This document shows positions 9,210 to 17,884 of a stretch of DNA of 64,000 nt, in pieces (the stretch's first letter is position 1; each line of letters starts with the position of its first letter). The notes beneath the pieces are model-generated. The model was not told the DNA's origin, did no database searches, and worked only from the letters and a program-made list of their open reading frames with translations. The stretch is taken from positions 1 through 64,000 of the forward strand of contig NZ_BCYX01000007.1 of assembly GCF_001598415.1 (NCBI RefSeq), in the 5' to 3' direction. The translations under genes were made by a program, and so were the position numbers. The DNA comes from Sphingomonas mali NBRC 15500. GTDB taxonomy: Bacteria; Pseudomonadota; Alphaproteobacteria; Sphingomonadales; Sphingomonadaceae.

Positions 9210-9800
9210 ATGAACCTGCGTTTGCTTCCGATTTCACTGCTGCTGGCGCTCGCCGCTTGCTCGAACGCCACCCCGGCCGACCCCCCGCTGGCGGGCGCCA
9301 AGATCGGCGGCCCGTTCCAGTTGATCGACCAGGACGGCAGGGCGATCACCGACAAGGCGTTCGCGGGCAAATATCGGATCATGTATTTCGGATACACCTA
9401 TTGCCCCGATGTCTGCCCGACCACGGCGCAGACGATCGGCGCGGCGATGCGATTGCTCGACAAGAGCGATCCCGCGCTGTCGCTCAGGGTCGTGCCGGTA
9501 TTCGTGACGGTCGATCCCGATCGCGACACGCCGGCGGTGGTCAAGCAATTCGTCAGCGCTTTCTATCCGCGCTTCGTGGGCCTGACCGGGAGCGCGGCGG
9601 CGATCGACACGATCAAGACCGAGTACGGCGTGTTCTCGTCCAAGGGCAAATCCACGCCCAATGGCGGCTATCTGGTAGAACATTCCAACGCTGCCTATCT
9701 GATGGACAGCAACGGCAAGCCGCTCGCCCTGCTGCCGACCGAGCAGGGCGCGCAGGCGACCGCGGATGAGATCAAGCGCTGGGTGAAGACCAACCCGTGA
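9210..9800 (+). CDS. SCO1/SenC family lipoprotein
   Basis: The 196-residue thioredoxin-fold protein carries the SCO copper-binding motif CPDVC (Cys65, Cys69) and the distal histidine in LVEHSNAAY. A lipobox ending at Cys17 (LALAAC) predicts anchoring to a membrane facing the periplasm. SCO proteins deliver copper to the CuA site of cytochrome oxidase or act as thiol reductases. It is the first of a tightly packed trio: its TGA overlaps the GTG of the next gene. A second SCO protein is encoded at 61381-61998. Confidence 0.93.
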   Translation: MNLRLLPISLLLALAACSNATPADPPLAGAKIGGPFQLIDQDGRAITDKAFAGKYRIMYFGYTYCPDVCPTTAQTIGAAMRLLDKSDPALSLRVVPVFVTVDPDRDTPAVVKQFVSAFYPRFVGLTGSAAAIDTIKTEYGVFSSKGKSTPNGGYLVEHSNAAYLMDSNGKPLALLPTEQGAQATADEIKRWVKTNP

Positions 9801-10234
9801 CGACCGACAGGTTCTGGGAAACCAAGACATTGGCCGAACTCGATCGCGGCCAATGGGAGGCGTTGTGCGACGGCTGCGGCAAATGCTGCATCCACAAGCT
9901 CGAGGATGAGGAAACCGGCGAGCTCCATCCGACCAACGTCGCGTGTCGGATGCTCGATCGCCGCGCCGGCCAGTGCAAGGACTATCGCAATCGCCGCGCC
10001 TATGTGCCCGATTGCGTGCGGCTGACGGTCAAGAACGTCTATACCACCGACTGGCTGCCCTCGACCTGCGCCTATCGCCTGCGCGCCAATGGCGAGAAGC
10101 TGCCCGATTGGCATTATCTCGTCAGCGGCGACCGCGAGGCGGTGCATCGCGCCGGCGAATCGACGCGCGGCTGGACGGTCAGCGAGGACGATGCCGGCGA
10201 ACTCGAATTCCATCTGGTCGACCGCAAGCTGTGA
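9797..10234 (+). CDS. UPF0260 (YcgN) family cysteine-cluster protein
   Basis: The 145-residue product matches the YcgN/UPF0260 family: WEALCDGCGKCCIHKLED near the N-terminus and further conserved cysteines (NVACRMLDRRAGQCKDY, PDCVRLT, STCAYRL). The cysteine pattern suggests metal or iron-sulphur binding, but the biochemical role is unknown. The GTG start overlaps the SCO stop in GTGA, and its own stop overlaps the next GTG in the same way, so the three genes are translationally coupled. Confidence 0.9.
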   Translation: MTTDRFWETKTLAELDRGQWEALCDGCGKCCIHKLEDEETGELHPTNVACRMLDRRAGQCKDYRNRRAYVPDCVRLTVKNVYTTDWLPSTCAYRLRANGEKLPDWHYLVSGDREAVHRAGESTRGWTVSEDDAGELEFHLVDRKL

Positions 10235-10989
10235 GCGGCGATCTCGACGTCGTCCGCCATGCCCGCGCCCGGCGGATGCGGCTGTCGGTCGATCCGGCGA
10301 GCGGGCGCGTACGGCTGACCATTCCCCCGCGCGCCTCGCTCAAGCAGGCGATGGCCTGGGCCAACGATCATCGCGGCTGGATCGAGGCGCAGCGGGCGAA
10401 GCTGCCCGAGGGGCGGCCGTTCGTGCCGGGGGCGGTCATCCCGATCGAGGGTGAGGATGTGGCGATCGACTGGTCGCCGGAGCGGTCACGGACGATTACC
10501 CTAATCCGTCATGCCGGCCCTGTGCCGGCATCCACGGAGCCGCACGACCCGGGATTTGCGGCTCTGTGGACCCCGGCACAAGGCCGGGGTGACGAAAGGC
10601 TGGTGTGTGGCGGGCCGTTGGAAGGTCTCTCACGCCGCATAGAAACCTGGCTTAAACGCCGTGCGCTTGCGGTCCTGACCGAAGAGACCGCCGAATTCGC
10701 GGCCAAGGCCGGCGTCACCGTCAGCCGCGTCGCGGTCGCCGATCCCAAAGGCCGCTGGGGCAGCTGTGCGTCGACCGGTGCGATCCGCTACAGCTGGCGG
10801 CTGATCTGCGCGCCCACCTATGTTCGGCGTTCAACCGTCGCGCACGAAGTCGCGCATCGGCTCCATATGGACCATTCGCCGGCATTCCACGCCGCCTATC
10901 GGCATTTGCTGGGCGATGACCCGGCTCCGGCGCGCGCCTGGCTGCGGCGCCACGGCGCGACGCTTCACTGGGTCGGGCGGGGCGGCTGA
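10231..10989 (+). CDS. YgjP-type zinc metallopeptidase carrying an in-frame palindromic repeat
   Basis: The 252-residue protein belongs to the YgjP/DUF45 family. It has the RWGSC signature (KGRWGSCASTGAI), the zinc motif HEVAH and the following HMDHSPAFHAAY. The GTG at 10231 overlaps the UPF0260 stop. Residues about 93-122 (RHAGPVPAS ... AQGRGDE) do not look like family sequence: they are the translation of a palindromic DNA repeat that elsewhere in this window is intergenic. Without them the text runs on as a normal YgjP strand pair. The 3' end overlaps the convergent PBP gene by 25 bases. Confidence 0.88.
   Translation: MSGDLDVVRHARARRMRLSVDPASGRVRLTIPPRASLKQAMAWANDHRGWIEAQRAKLPEGRPFVPGAVIPIEGEDVAIDWSPERSRTITLIRHAGPVPASTEPHDPGFAALWTPAQGRGDERLVCGGPLEGLSRRIETWLKRRALAVLTEETAEFAAKAGVTVSRVAVADPKGRWGSCASTGAIRYSWRLICAPTYVRRSTVAHEVAHRLHMDHSPAFHAAYRHLLGDDPAPARAWLRRHGATLHWVGRGG
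10507..10594. repeat. Palindromic dispersed repeat, copy C, inside a gene
   Basis: Left arm 10507-10536 and right arm 10566-10594 match the arms of the intergenic copies at 3720 and 8363, with the CATGCCGG variant on the left and CCCCGG on the right. It lies within the YgjP reading frame without a stop codon or frameshift and adds about 30 residues. This is the behaviour described for Rickettsia palindromic elements, though this sequence is of a different family. Confidence 0.85.
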
Positions 10990-13109
10990 ATCTCGCGCGG
11001 CCGATCGGCCGGGGCGCCGTTCGGCACGACGCGCTTGGGCCGGTTCGGATCGCCGCCCGAACTGCCGGTCATGCGATCGATCCATTTGCGGTCGAGCCGC
11101 TCCTCGGGCCGTTGCGTACCATCGTCGGCGGCGTCGGGCGCGGTCTGCGGCGGGTCATTTTCGGTCTGCGGCGGCTCGCCCGCATCACCCCCGCCGATCG
11201 GAGCATCGGGAGCGATCTGGTCGGGCGGAATCGGATTGCCGTCGGGGTCGACGAACAGGCCGTTATCGGGCTGGCCGAAATCGCTTTCGTTGTCGAGCTG
11301 CCATTCGGGCAAGGTCACCTGGGTGTCGAACGCTTCGACCGGGCGCCCGGCGGTAGCGATCTTCATGAACGCCGCGAAGGCGCGCGCCGGCAAGGTGCCG
11401 CCCTGCAGGCCCGGAATAGACTTGGCGTCGTCGCGCCCCATCCACACCCCGGTGGTCAGGCCCGAGGAGAAACCGAGAAACCAGCCATCCTTGTTCGAGC
11501 TCGTCGTCCCGGTCTTGCCCGCGACCGGGCGTCCGATCTGCGCCGCCTTGCCGGTGCCGGTGGCGACCGCGGTCTGCAGCAGGTCGGTCATCTCGGCGGC
11601 GACATAAGGCGCGACCAGCACGTGGCTGCGGTCGACTTCGTGATTGTAGATCGTCTCGCCCATCGAAGTGACCTTGGTGATCCCGTACGGGGTCACCGCC
11701 ACGCCCTTGTTGCCGACGCTGGCGAAAGCGCGGGTCATGTCGATCAGGCGGACGTCGTTCGATCCCAGCACCATCGACGGCACGGTCGAGATCGGAGTCG
11801 AGATGCCGAAGCGGCGCGCCATGTCGGCGACGGTCGAGAAGCCGACTTCCTGACCGATCTTGGCCGCGACCGTGTTGACCGAGTAGGCAAAGGCCGTGCG
11901 GATATCCATTTCCCCGGCATTGCGCCCCGACGAATTGCGCGGGCTCCAGCCATTGATCGTGATCGGCTCGTCCACGATGCGGTCGCTCGGGCGATGCCCC
12001 GCCTCGAGCGCCGCCAGATAGACGAACAATTTGAACGACGACCCCGGTTGGCGCAGCGCGGTCACGCCGCGATTATAGTTCGAGGTGACGTAATCCTTGC
12101 CGCCGACCATCGCGCGCACCGCGCCGTCGCGATCGAGGCTGATCAGCGCACCTTGCGCATTGCGGGGGGCGTAAGCGGCGATCGCGGCGTCGGCCGCCTT
12201 CTGCATGCGGATGTCGATCGTCGTCCACACTTCGAGCGGACGGGTCGGCTCGTCGATCAGATTCTCGAGCTGGGGCAGTGCCCAGTCGGTGAAATAGCGC
12301 ACGCTGTTCTGGTTGGGCTCGGGCGCGAGCTTGACCGTCCTGGGATCGACCGACGCCGCTTCGGCAGCGGAGATCTTGCCGGTTTCCTTCATCAGCCCGA
12401 TCACCACGCCGGCGCGGTCGACCGCGGCCTGGGCGTCGGCGGTGGGCGAATAATGCGATGGCGCCTTGACCAGCCCGGCGATGATCGCCGCCTCGCCCAG
12501 GCTCAGCTGGCCGGCGCCATGGCCGAAGAATTTGCGGCTGGCGGCGTCGATGCCGTAAGCGCCGCCGCCGAAATAGACCTTGTTGAGATAGAGTTCGAGC
12601 ACCTGGTCCTTGGTGAACTTGCGCTCGAGCGCCAGCGCCAGGACCATCTCGCGCGCCTTGCGGCCGAACTTCTTGGTCGACGACAGGAAGATGTTGCGCG
12701 CCAGCTGCTGGGTGATGGTCGATCCGCCCTGGGTCCAATGCCCCTGTTGGGCGCGCACCTGGAACGAGCGGATCACGCCGATCGGATCGACGCCGGGATG
12801 GCTGCGGAAGCGGCGATCCTCGACCGCGACCATCGCATCCTTCATCACTTGCGGGATCTGGGCGTAAGGCAGCCACTCGCCATAGCTCGGCCCCAGGCTG
12901 ACGATCGGGGTGCCGTCATCGGCCAGCACGCGGATCATCTGGCCGTTGGGCGAGGATTTGAGCTCGTCGAAGCTCGGCAGCTGCGATTCGGTCACATAGA
13001 CGGTGACGACGAGCGCGATGATGCCGAGCAAGGCGGCGACGCCGGAAAGGCGCAGGCCCAGCACGAGCCAGCGGCGCCAGCGGGGGACAATTTTGGACGC
13101 CTTGGCCAT
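10965..13109 (-). CDS. Penicillin-binding protein 1A-type bifunctional peptidoglycan synthase
   Basis: The 714-residue class A PBP has one N-terminal membrane helix (about residues 15-37). A GT51 glycosyltransferase domain follows (VEDRRFRSHPGVDPIG, GGSTITQQLARN, LELYLNKVYFGGGAYG). The transpeptidase domain has active-site SSFK in RQPGSSFKLF, SVN in FAYSVNTVAAK and KTGT in VAGKTGTTSSN. It polymerises and crosslinks peptidoglycan in the periplasm. The C-terminal ~100 residues are low-complexity and rich in Pro, Asp and Gln. The gene lies 71 bases downstream of msrB in the same direction. Confidence 0.95.
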   Translation of the reverse strand: MAKASKIVPRWRRWLVLGLRLSGVAALLGIIALVVTVYVTESQLPSFDELKSSPNGQMIRVLADDGTPIVSLGPSYGEWLPYAQIPQVMKDAMVAVEDRRFRSHPGVDPIGVIRSFQVRAQQGHWTQGGSTITQQLARNIFLSSTKKFGRKAREMVLALALERKFTKDQVLELYLNKVYFGGGAYGIDAASRKFFGHGAGQLSLGEAAIIAGLVKAPSHYSPTADAQAAVDRAGVVIGLMKETGKISAAEAASVDPRTVKLAPEPNQNSVRYFTDWALPQLENLIDEPTRPLEVWTTIDIRMQKAADAAIAAYAPRNAQGALISLDRDGAVRAMVGGKDYVTSNYNRGVTALRQPGSSFKLFVYLAALEAGHRPSDRIVDEPITINGWSPRNSSGRNAGEMDIRTAFAYSVNTVAAKIGQEVGFSTVADMARRFGISTPISTVPSMVLGSNDVRLIDMTRAFASVGNKGVAVTPYGITKVTSMGETIYNHEVDRSHVLVAPYVAAEMTDLLQTAVATGTGKAAQIGRPVAGKTGTTSSNKDGWFLGFSSGLTTGVWMGRDDAKSIPGLQGGTLPARAFAAFMKIATAGRPVEAFDTQVTLPEWQLDNESDFGQPDNGLFVDPDGNPIPPDQIAPDAPIGGGDAGEPPQTENDPPQTAPDAADDGTQRPEERLDRKWIDRMTGSSGGDPNRPKRVVPNGAPADRPREIQPPRPTQ

Positions 13110-13180
13110 CGTTATGGGCGAGGGCTTAGAGGGTTAACCGAGGCTCGACAAGCGCGGGTTCAAGCGGTTCGCCGCGCCAA

Positions 13181-13579
13181 TCAATCCGCACGCGGACGGA
13201 AATCGAGGCTGATCGAGTTCATGCAATAGCGCAGACCCGTCGGCGGCGGCCCGTCGGGGAAGACGTGCCCCAGATGGCTGTCGCAGCGCGCGCAACGGGT
13301 TTCGGTGCGCGTCATGCCATGGCTGGTGTCGCTATGGTTGGTGACATGATCCTCGGCGATCGGCTGGGTGAAGCTGGGCCAGCCCGATCCCGAATCATAT
13401 TTGTCGGCGCTGTCGAACAGGTCGAGTCCGCACGCGGCGCAGGCATAGATGCCGTCGGCCTTATTGTCGTTGTAGATGCCGGCAAAGGCGCGTTCGGTCC
13501 CCGCCTCGCGCAGCACATGATATTGCTCGGGGGTCAGGCGCTTGCGCCATTCGGTTTCGGAGAGCGAGAGATGTTCCAT
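13181..13579 (-). CDS. msrB: Peptide-methionine (R)-S-oxide reductase
   Basis: The 132-residue MsrB repairs methionine-R-sulfoxide. It shows the structural zinc CxxC pairs (CAACG and CARC), [11 protein letters not shown], and catalytic cysteine in [12 protein letters not shown]. The ATG at 13579 gives the family-typical N-terminus ([20 protein letters not shown]); an upstream in-frame start would add 12 non-conserved residues. It follows the FAD-oxidoreductase gene by 25 bases, so it may be the last gene of the PKS operon. Confidence 0.95.
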   Translation of the reverse strand: MEHLSLSETEWRKRLTPEQYHVLREAGTERAFAGIYNDNKADGIYACAACGLDLFDSADKYDSGSGWPSFTQPIAEDHVTNHSDTSHGMTRTETRCARCDSHLGHVFPDGPPPTGLRYCMNSISLDFRPRAD

Positions 13580-13604
13580 GCGCGGGAAGATCGTTACGCT
13601 GCGA

Positions 13605-14711
13605 TCACGCGTCAAGCGGCTTGTGGCTGATCCGGGTTAGCCGGGCGGCGATTCCGGCGAGTTGCGGCGCCAGTCGCACGGCCGCGGTCAGTGCGCTCGC
13701 CCAGGCGGGTCGCTCGGCGGCGGCGCGAATTCTGTTGGCCACCGCGAACGGGGTCGTCAGGTCGCGCGCGAGCCGCTGCTGATAGAGGATGGCGCCGGCT
13801 GGGCCATGGCGAAGATAGTCGGTCGCCGCCCGCGCGCCGCTTTCGATCGCGATTCCCATGCCTTCGCCCGCCAGGCTGGGGATGCAGGCAGCTTGATCGC
13901 CAAGCCGGAACAGCCCGGCCGTGCCGTCCGCGACGCGCCAGCCATAAGGCACGTTGGCCACCGCATCGATCGCCGCAGCGCTGGCGCGATGGGCCAACCG
14001 CTCGGCTAGCCGGGGCGATTCGCGTGCCAGTGCGTCGAGCAATTTGTCCGGCGATCCCGCCCCGCTCAGCCGCGACCGGTGCACCGCCATGCACAGATTG
14101 ACCGTGCCGTCTTCCTGCCGCGCGATCCCGGCATAGCCGCGATCGAACAGATGGAGCTCGATCGTATCGCCAACTATCCGGTCGAGCGCGTCGCTCGGCC
14201 CCAGCCGGACGCGCAGGCCCAAAGTCGGGTCGTCGCTACGCTCGGCACCGCGTGCCAGCCCACGCAGATCATGCTTTCCCGTGGCGAGGAACAAGGCGTC
14301 AGGAGTGATTTCGCTGTCGTCGGCCAGGCGGACGCAATCGCCTTCGAGCGCGCGCGCCGCGACGCCGCGCTCGACCGCCGCGCCGGCGGTGATCGCGTGA
14401 TCGAGCAGCAAGGTATCGAGCCGCCGGCGCGAGACCGCGAGCGCCGGGCGCGGCAGCCATGCTTCGGCCCGACGCGCGCCGGCGAACAGCCGCAGCCGGC
14501 GGATTTCCTCACGGTTGAGCGCATCGCGTCGGATGCCGAGGCGATCGAGCGCCTCGAGCGTCCGCCAGCTCAGGAACCCCCCGCACAAGGCGTCGCCGGT
14601 CTCGGCGCTGCGCTCGATCAGCAGATGCGGCGTCCCGGCGCGCGCCAGCAGCAGCGCCGCCACCGCGCCTGCCGGCCCGCCGCCGACGATCAGTGCAGGC
14701 GTTCGACGCAC
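13605..14711 (-). CDS. FAD-dependent monooxygenase/oxidoreductase of the type III PKS operon
   Basis: The 368-residue flavoprotein begins with a dinucleotide-binding motif ([21 protein letters not shown]). It contains the second FAD motif ([26 protein letters not shown]) characteristic of the UbiH/geranylgeranyl-reductase group. Its GTG start at 14711 overlaps the end of the methyltransferase gene by 22 bases. In Streptomyces griseus the SrsA PKS, SrsB methyltransferase and SrsC flavoprotein hydroxylase make methylated phenolic lipids and alkylquinones. The same gene set here suggests ring hydroxylation or oxidation of an alkylresorcinol. The exact reaction is inferred. Confidence 0.82.
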   Translation of the reverse strand: MRRTPALIVGGGPAGAVAALLLARAGTPHLLIERSAETGDALCGGFLSWRTLEALDRLGIRRDALNREEIRRLRLFAGARRAEAWLPRPALAVSRRRLDTLLLDHAITAGAAVERGVAARALEGDCVRLADDSEITPDALFLATGKHDLRGLARGAERSDDPTLGLRVRLGPSDALDRIVGDTIELHLFDRGYAGIARQEDGTVNLCMAVHRSRLSGAGSPDKLLDALARESPRLAERLAHRASAAAIDAVANVPYGWRVADGTAGLFRLGDQAACIPSLAGEGMGIAIESGARAATDYLRHGPAGAILYQQRLARDLTTPFAVANRIRAAAERPAWASALTAAVRLAPQLAGIAARLTRISHKPLDA

Positions 14712-15379
14712 AGGCGAAACGGAAAGGCGCGATAGACGCGCGCGTCAGTAATACCGGCCTCGGCCAGGATCGGCGGCCATTCGCCGGGGCGATAGGATCG
14801 CGCGATCGACAAGGTGCCATCAAGCCGGACGATGCGGTGCCAGCCGAACGTGCGGGCGAGTAACGGGAATCCCCAATGCGCGAAGCCGTGACGGTGGAGA
14901 TCGTTGACCAGCCATCCCATCCGCGCCTCGGCCTGCATGAAGCGCAGAAAGGCGACGAGCTGTTCGTGCGTCATGTGATGCGCGACCAGGCTGGAAATCA
15001 CCATGTCCCAGCCCTGGCCGGCAAGATCGGCGTAATCGCCGGTGATCCAGCGGATCGCCGTATCGGGGGACGAGTGCTGCCGCGCCGCCGCTTCGCTGCG
15101 CGGATTGAGGTCGACGCCGACCAGGTCGGCCGCGATGCCGCGCTTCGCTGCCCAGCGCGCGATCGTCCGCAGCATGTCGCCATCGCCGAACCCGACATCG
15201 AGTAATTTGAATGCTTTGCGGCCGTTGAGCGCGCGATCGATGAACGACAGGGTCGGACGCGCCGCCATCGTCACGACATTGACCTTGGCGAGATCGCCGA
15301 CCACCGCCGCATAGGTCGCCGCGTCGAGGTCGTCGGCGTCCATCAGCTCATCGGCGATGGCGCGCTGAGCGAGACTCAC
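14690..15379 (-). CDS. SAM-dependent methyltransferase of the type III PKS operon
   Basis: A 229-residue class I methyltransferase with motif I in FKLLDVGFGDGDML, an acidic residue at the end of strand 2 (LVGVDLNPRSE) and DYADLAGQGWDMVISS. It probably O- or C-methylates the phenolic product of the neighbouring polyketide synthase, by analogy with SrsB. The GTG start at 15379 overlaps the PKS stop codon (GTGA), so translation is coupled. A longer upstream frame runs antisense-like through the PKS gene and is not real. Confidence 0.85.
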   Translation of the reverse strand: MSLAQRAIADELMDADDLDAATYAAVVGDLAKVNVVTMAARPTLSFIDRALNGRKAFKLLDVGFGDGDMLRTIARWAAKRGIAADLVGVDLNPRSEAAARQHSSPDTAIRWITGDYADLAGQGWDMVISSLVAHHMTHEQLVAFLRFMQAEARMGWLVNDLHRHGFAHWGFPLLARTFGWHRIVRLDGTLSIARSYRPGEWPPILAEAGITDARVYRAFPFRLCVERLH

Positions 15380-16449
15380 GCCGCGCTCCGGAACCCGAAT
15401 CCTTCGGCGGCCAGCCCGGGCCCGAACGCCAGCGCGATGCCCTGGCCGACTCGCGGTCCCTTGAGCATCTTGGCCAGCGTGAACATCAATGTCGCCGACG
15501 ACATGTTGCCATAATCGTGCAGCGTCTCGCGCGATGCCCACAAGGCGCCTTGCGGCAGATGATAGGCAGTCTCGACCGCGTCGAGGATCGAGCGCCCACC
15601 GGCATGCACTGCCCAGCCGTCGATATCCTCGACGTTCCGCCCACCGAGCGCGGCGGTGGCGAAATCGGGATCGGCGAGCCCTTGCGCGATGCGCTGCGGG
15701 ACTTCGCCCGACAGATGCATCTCGAACCCCTTGTCGGTGATGTCCCAGCGGATCAGCTGCTCCGAATCGGGCAAGGTGGTGGCGAACGGCGCCTCGAGCT
15801 CGAACCCGGCGGCATCGCTGGTCACCAAGGCCGCGCCCGCGCCGTCGCCGAACTGGAGCATCGCCAGCAATTTCTCGATCTCGCCGGTATCCTGGAGATG
15901 GAGCGAGCAGAGTTCGACGCAGACCACCAGCACGCGCGCACCGGGTTCGGACCGCACGATGTGGCGCGCGCTGCGCAACGCGGCGACCGCGGCATAGCAA
16001 CCCATGAACCCGACCAGCAGCCGCTCCACCGACGGCGCCAGGCCGAGCCGGCGGGCGATGATCTGATCGACGCCGGGCGCGACGAAGCCGGTGCAGCTGG
16101 CCAGCACGAGATGCGTGATCCGGTCTATCTCGACCTGTTCGGCGAGCCGGTCGATCGCGTCGAGGCTCAGCGCCGGCGCTGCATCGGCATAGACCCGCAT
16201 CCGCGCGTCGGTGCCCGGCATGAAGCCACCTTCGTAGAATCCGCCGGGGCCGATCGGCGACCCGCCATCGTCGGCGTGTGGCAACACGGTCCAGCGATGC
16301 TCGATCCCCGATCGCGCGACCATCCGGCCGAACACTTTGGCGAGGCGTGGATCGGCGATCTTGGGCTGGGCCCAGCCGATGAACGCGTTGTGCGCGTCAT
16401 GGTCGGGCACTGCGGTACCGATAGCGTTGAGATAGACATTGGCGGACAC
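15376..16449 (-). CDS. Type III polyketide synthase (alkylresorcinol/alkylpyrone synthase-like)
   Basis: A 357-residue chalcone/stilbene-synthase fold protein. The catalytic triad is complete: Cys151 in VGFMGCYAAVAAL, His282 in WAVHAGGRSILD and Asn315 in HDYGNMSSATLMF. Bacterial enzymes of this kind extend long-chain acyl starters with malonyl-CoA to alkylresorcinols or pyrones that enter membranes or cyst coats. GTG 16449 is preceded by AAAAGG at a suitable distance and gives the normal family length (about 350). It leads the operon PKS - methyltransferase - flavoprotein (- msrB). Confidence 0.92.
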   Translation of the reverse strand: MSANVYLNAIGTAVPDHDAHNAFIGWAQPKIADPRLAKVFGRMVARSGIEHRWTVLPHADDGGSPIGPGGFYEGGFMPGTDARMRVYADAAPALSLDAIDRLAEQVEIDRITHLVLASCTGFVAPGVDQIIARRLGLAPSVERLLVGFMGCYAAVAALRSARHIVRSEPGARVLVVCVELCSLHLQDTGEIEKLLAMLQFGDGAGAALVTSDAAGFELEAPFATTLPDSEQLIRWDITDKGFEMHLSGEVPQRIAQGLADPDFATAALGGRNVEDIDGWAVHAGGRSILDAVETAYHLPQGALWASRETLHDYGNMSSATLMFTLAKMLKGPRVGQGIALAFGPGLAAEGFGFRSAA

Positions 16450-16566
16450 GAGCGGCGACCTTTTCGGCAACAAGGGACACCGGGTTAGTGCCTCGGAAGC
16501 GGTACGCCAGTTTAACAGATGCCGCGTCTTTTTGCTCCACTCGCCCTCGGCCGCTATCAGGCTGGC

Positions 16567-17727
16567 ATGAATCCGATCTATGCCGGTATGGGCACCACGA
16601 TCTTCGAAGCGATGTCGGCGCGCGCGCGGGCGACCGGCGCGATCAACCTGGGCCAGGGATTTCCCGAGGCCCAGGGGCCGGCCGATATCATCGACGCGGC
16701 GGCCAGGGCGCTGGTCGAGAAGTCGAACCAATATCCGCCGATGATCGGCTTGCCGGAACTGCGCCAGGCGGTTGCCGCGCATTATGCCGAGCATCAGGGG
16801 CTCGATCTGTCGCCGGACGAGGTGGTGGTGACGTCGGGCGCGACCGAGGCGATCGCCGCGGCGCTGCTCGCGCTCGTCTCGCCGGGCGACGAGGTGATCC
16901 TGTTCCAGCCCCTCTACGACGCGTACTTGCCGCTGGTCGAACGCGCCGGCGGCGTGGCGAAGCTGGTGCGGCTGAGCCCGCCCGACTGGCGCGTGACTGG
17001 GGATATGCTCGAGGCGGCGTGGTCGCCCAAGACCCGGCTGCTGGTGCTCAACAGTCCGCTCAATCCCTCGGCCTCGATGATTGGGGCAGGGGAATTGGCG
17101 GTGATCGCGCGCTTCTGCGTCGAGCGAGACCTGATCGCGATCTGCGATGAGGTGTGGGAAGAACTGGTGTTCGACGGCGCGCGTCACGTGCCGCTGATGG
17201 CGCAGCCGGGGATGCGCGAGCGCACGGTCAAGATCGGCTCGGCTGGCAAGATGTTCGCGCTGACCGGGTGGAAAGTCGGCTGGATGTGCGCCGCGCCCGA
17301 GCTGGCGCGCGGTCTGGCCAAGGCGCACCAGTTCCTGACCTTCACCACACCACCCAATCTGCAATGGGCGGCCGCCTACGGCCTCGCCAAGGACAAGGCC
17401 TGGTTCGACAAGGAACGCGCAGGCTTCCAGCGCTCGCGCGACCGGCTCGCGGCGGGACTGCGCGAGGCGGGCTATGTCACCTTGCCGTCGGCGGCGACCT
17501 ATTTCATCTCGATCGATCTGACCGCCTCGGGCATCGCGCTCGACGACGTCACCTTCTGCAATCGTCTGCTCGACGAGGCCGGCGTGGCGGCGATCCCGGT
17601 CTCGGCCTTTTATGCCGCAGACCCTGTGACCAATGTCGTTCGCCTGTGCTTCGCCAAGAGCGACGCCACTCTCGACGCCGCGATCGAGCGGATGGCGGGG
17701 TTTCGGCGGGCGCTGGGGTCTGCGTAA
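16567..17727 (+). CDS. Class I/II PLP-dependent aminotransferase
   Basis: From ATG 16567 the product is 386 residues and aligns by eye with the methionine/kynurenine aminotransferase branch (GTTIFEAMSARARATGAINL-type start, LGQGFPE). PLP-site segments are NSPLNPSA, AICDEVWEEL and the lysine in SAGKMFALTGWKVGW. The usual NPxNP is NSPLNPS here. The last 69 codons are present a second time, diverged by about 10%, at 18885-19090. An upstream in-frame ATG at 16519 would add 16 unconserved residues. The gene is divergent from the PKS operon. Confidence 0.9.
   Translation: MNPIYAGMGTTIFEAMSARARATGAINLGQGFPEAQGPADIIDAAARALVEKSNQYPPMIGLPELRQAVAAHYAEHQGLDLSPDEVVVTSGATEAIAAALLALVSPGDEVILFQPLYDAYLPLVERAGGVAKLVRLSPPDWRVTGDMLEAAWSPKTRLLVLNSPLNPSASMIGAGELAVIARFCVERDLIAICDEVWEELVFDGARHVPLMAQPGMRERTVKIGSAGKMFALTGWKVGWMCAAPELARGLAKAHQFLTFTTPPNLQWAAAYGLAKDKAWFDKERAGFQRSRDRLAAGLREAGYVTLPSAATYFISIDLTASGIALDDVTFCNRLLDEAGVAAIPVSAFYAADPVTNVVRLCFAKSDATLDAAIERMAGFRRALGSA
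17511..17716 (+). repeat. Duplicated segment, resident copy (aminotransferase 3' end)
   Basis: This 206-base stretch matches 18885-19090 without gaps. I counted 20 mismatches by hand (about 90% identity), of which about 16 are synonymous. It is the C-terminal coding part of the aminotransferase gene. Confidence 0.9.
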
Positions 17728-17884
17728 ACGGCCCATTTTTTCGCGGAGTCGAGCTTACTGAGCTGCCGTTCCCGCCGTTTCGGACTCTTTTGTGCGGTAG
17801 CGGGGGTGCGCTAACTATCAATCCAGCTTGTTACACCTTCGCCTCGAGCTAGTCCTGTCGCGGGGCTTCAAGCGGGAGAAGAGG

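Noticed and set aside
11112-13229. 705-codon open frame on the plus strand opposite the PBP gene
   Set aside because: It is the mirror of a high-GC gene: composition is Arg/Asp/Gly-rich with no domain, while the minus strand encodes an intact PBP1A.
15380-16000. N-terminal extension of the methyltransferase frame
   Set aside because: It runs inside the PKS coding region; the overlap GTGA start at 15379 explains the gene boundary.
16450-17736. N-terminal extension of the PKS frame to 786 codons
   Set aside because: It lies antisense to the aminotransferase gene; the PKS is complete from 16449 with normal family length.
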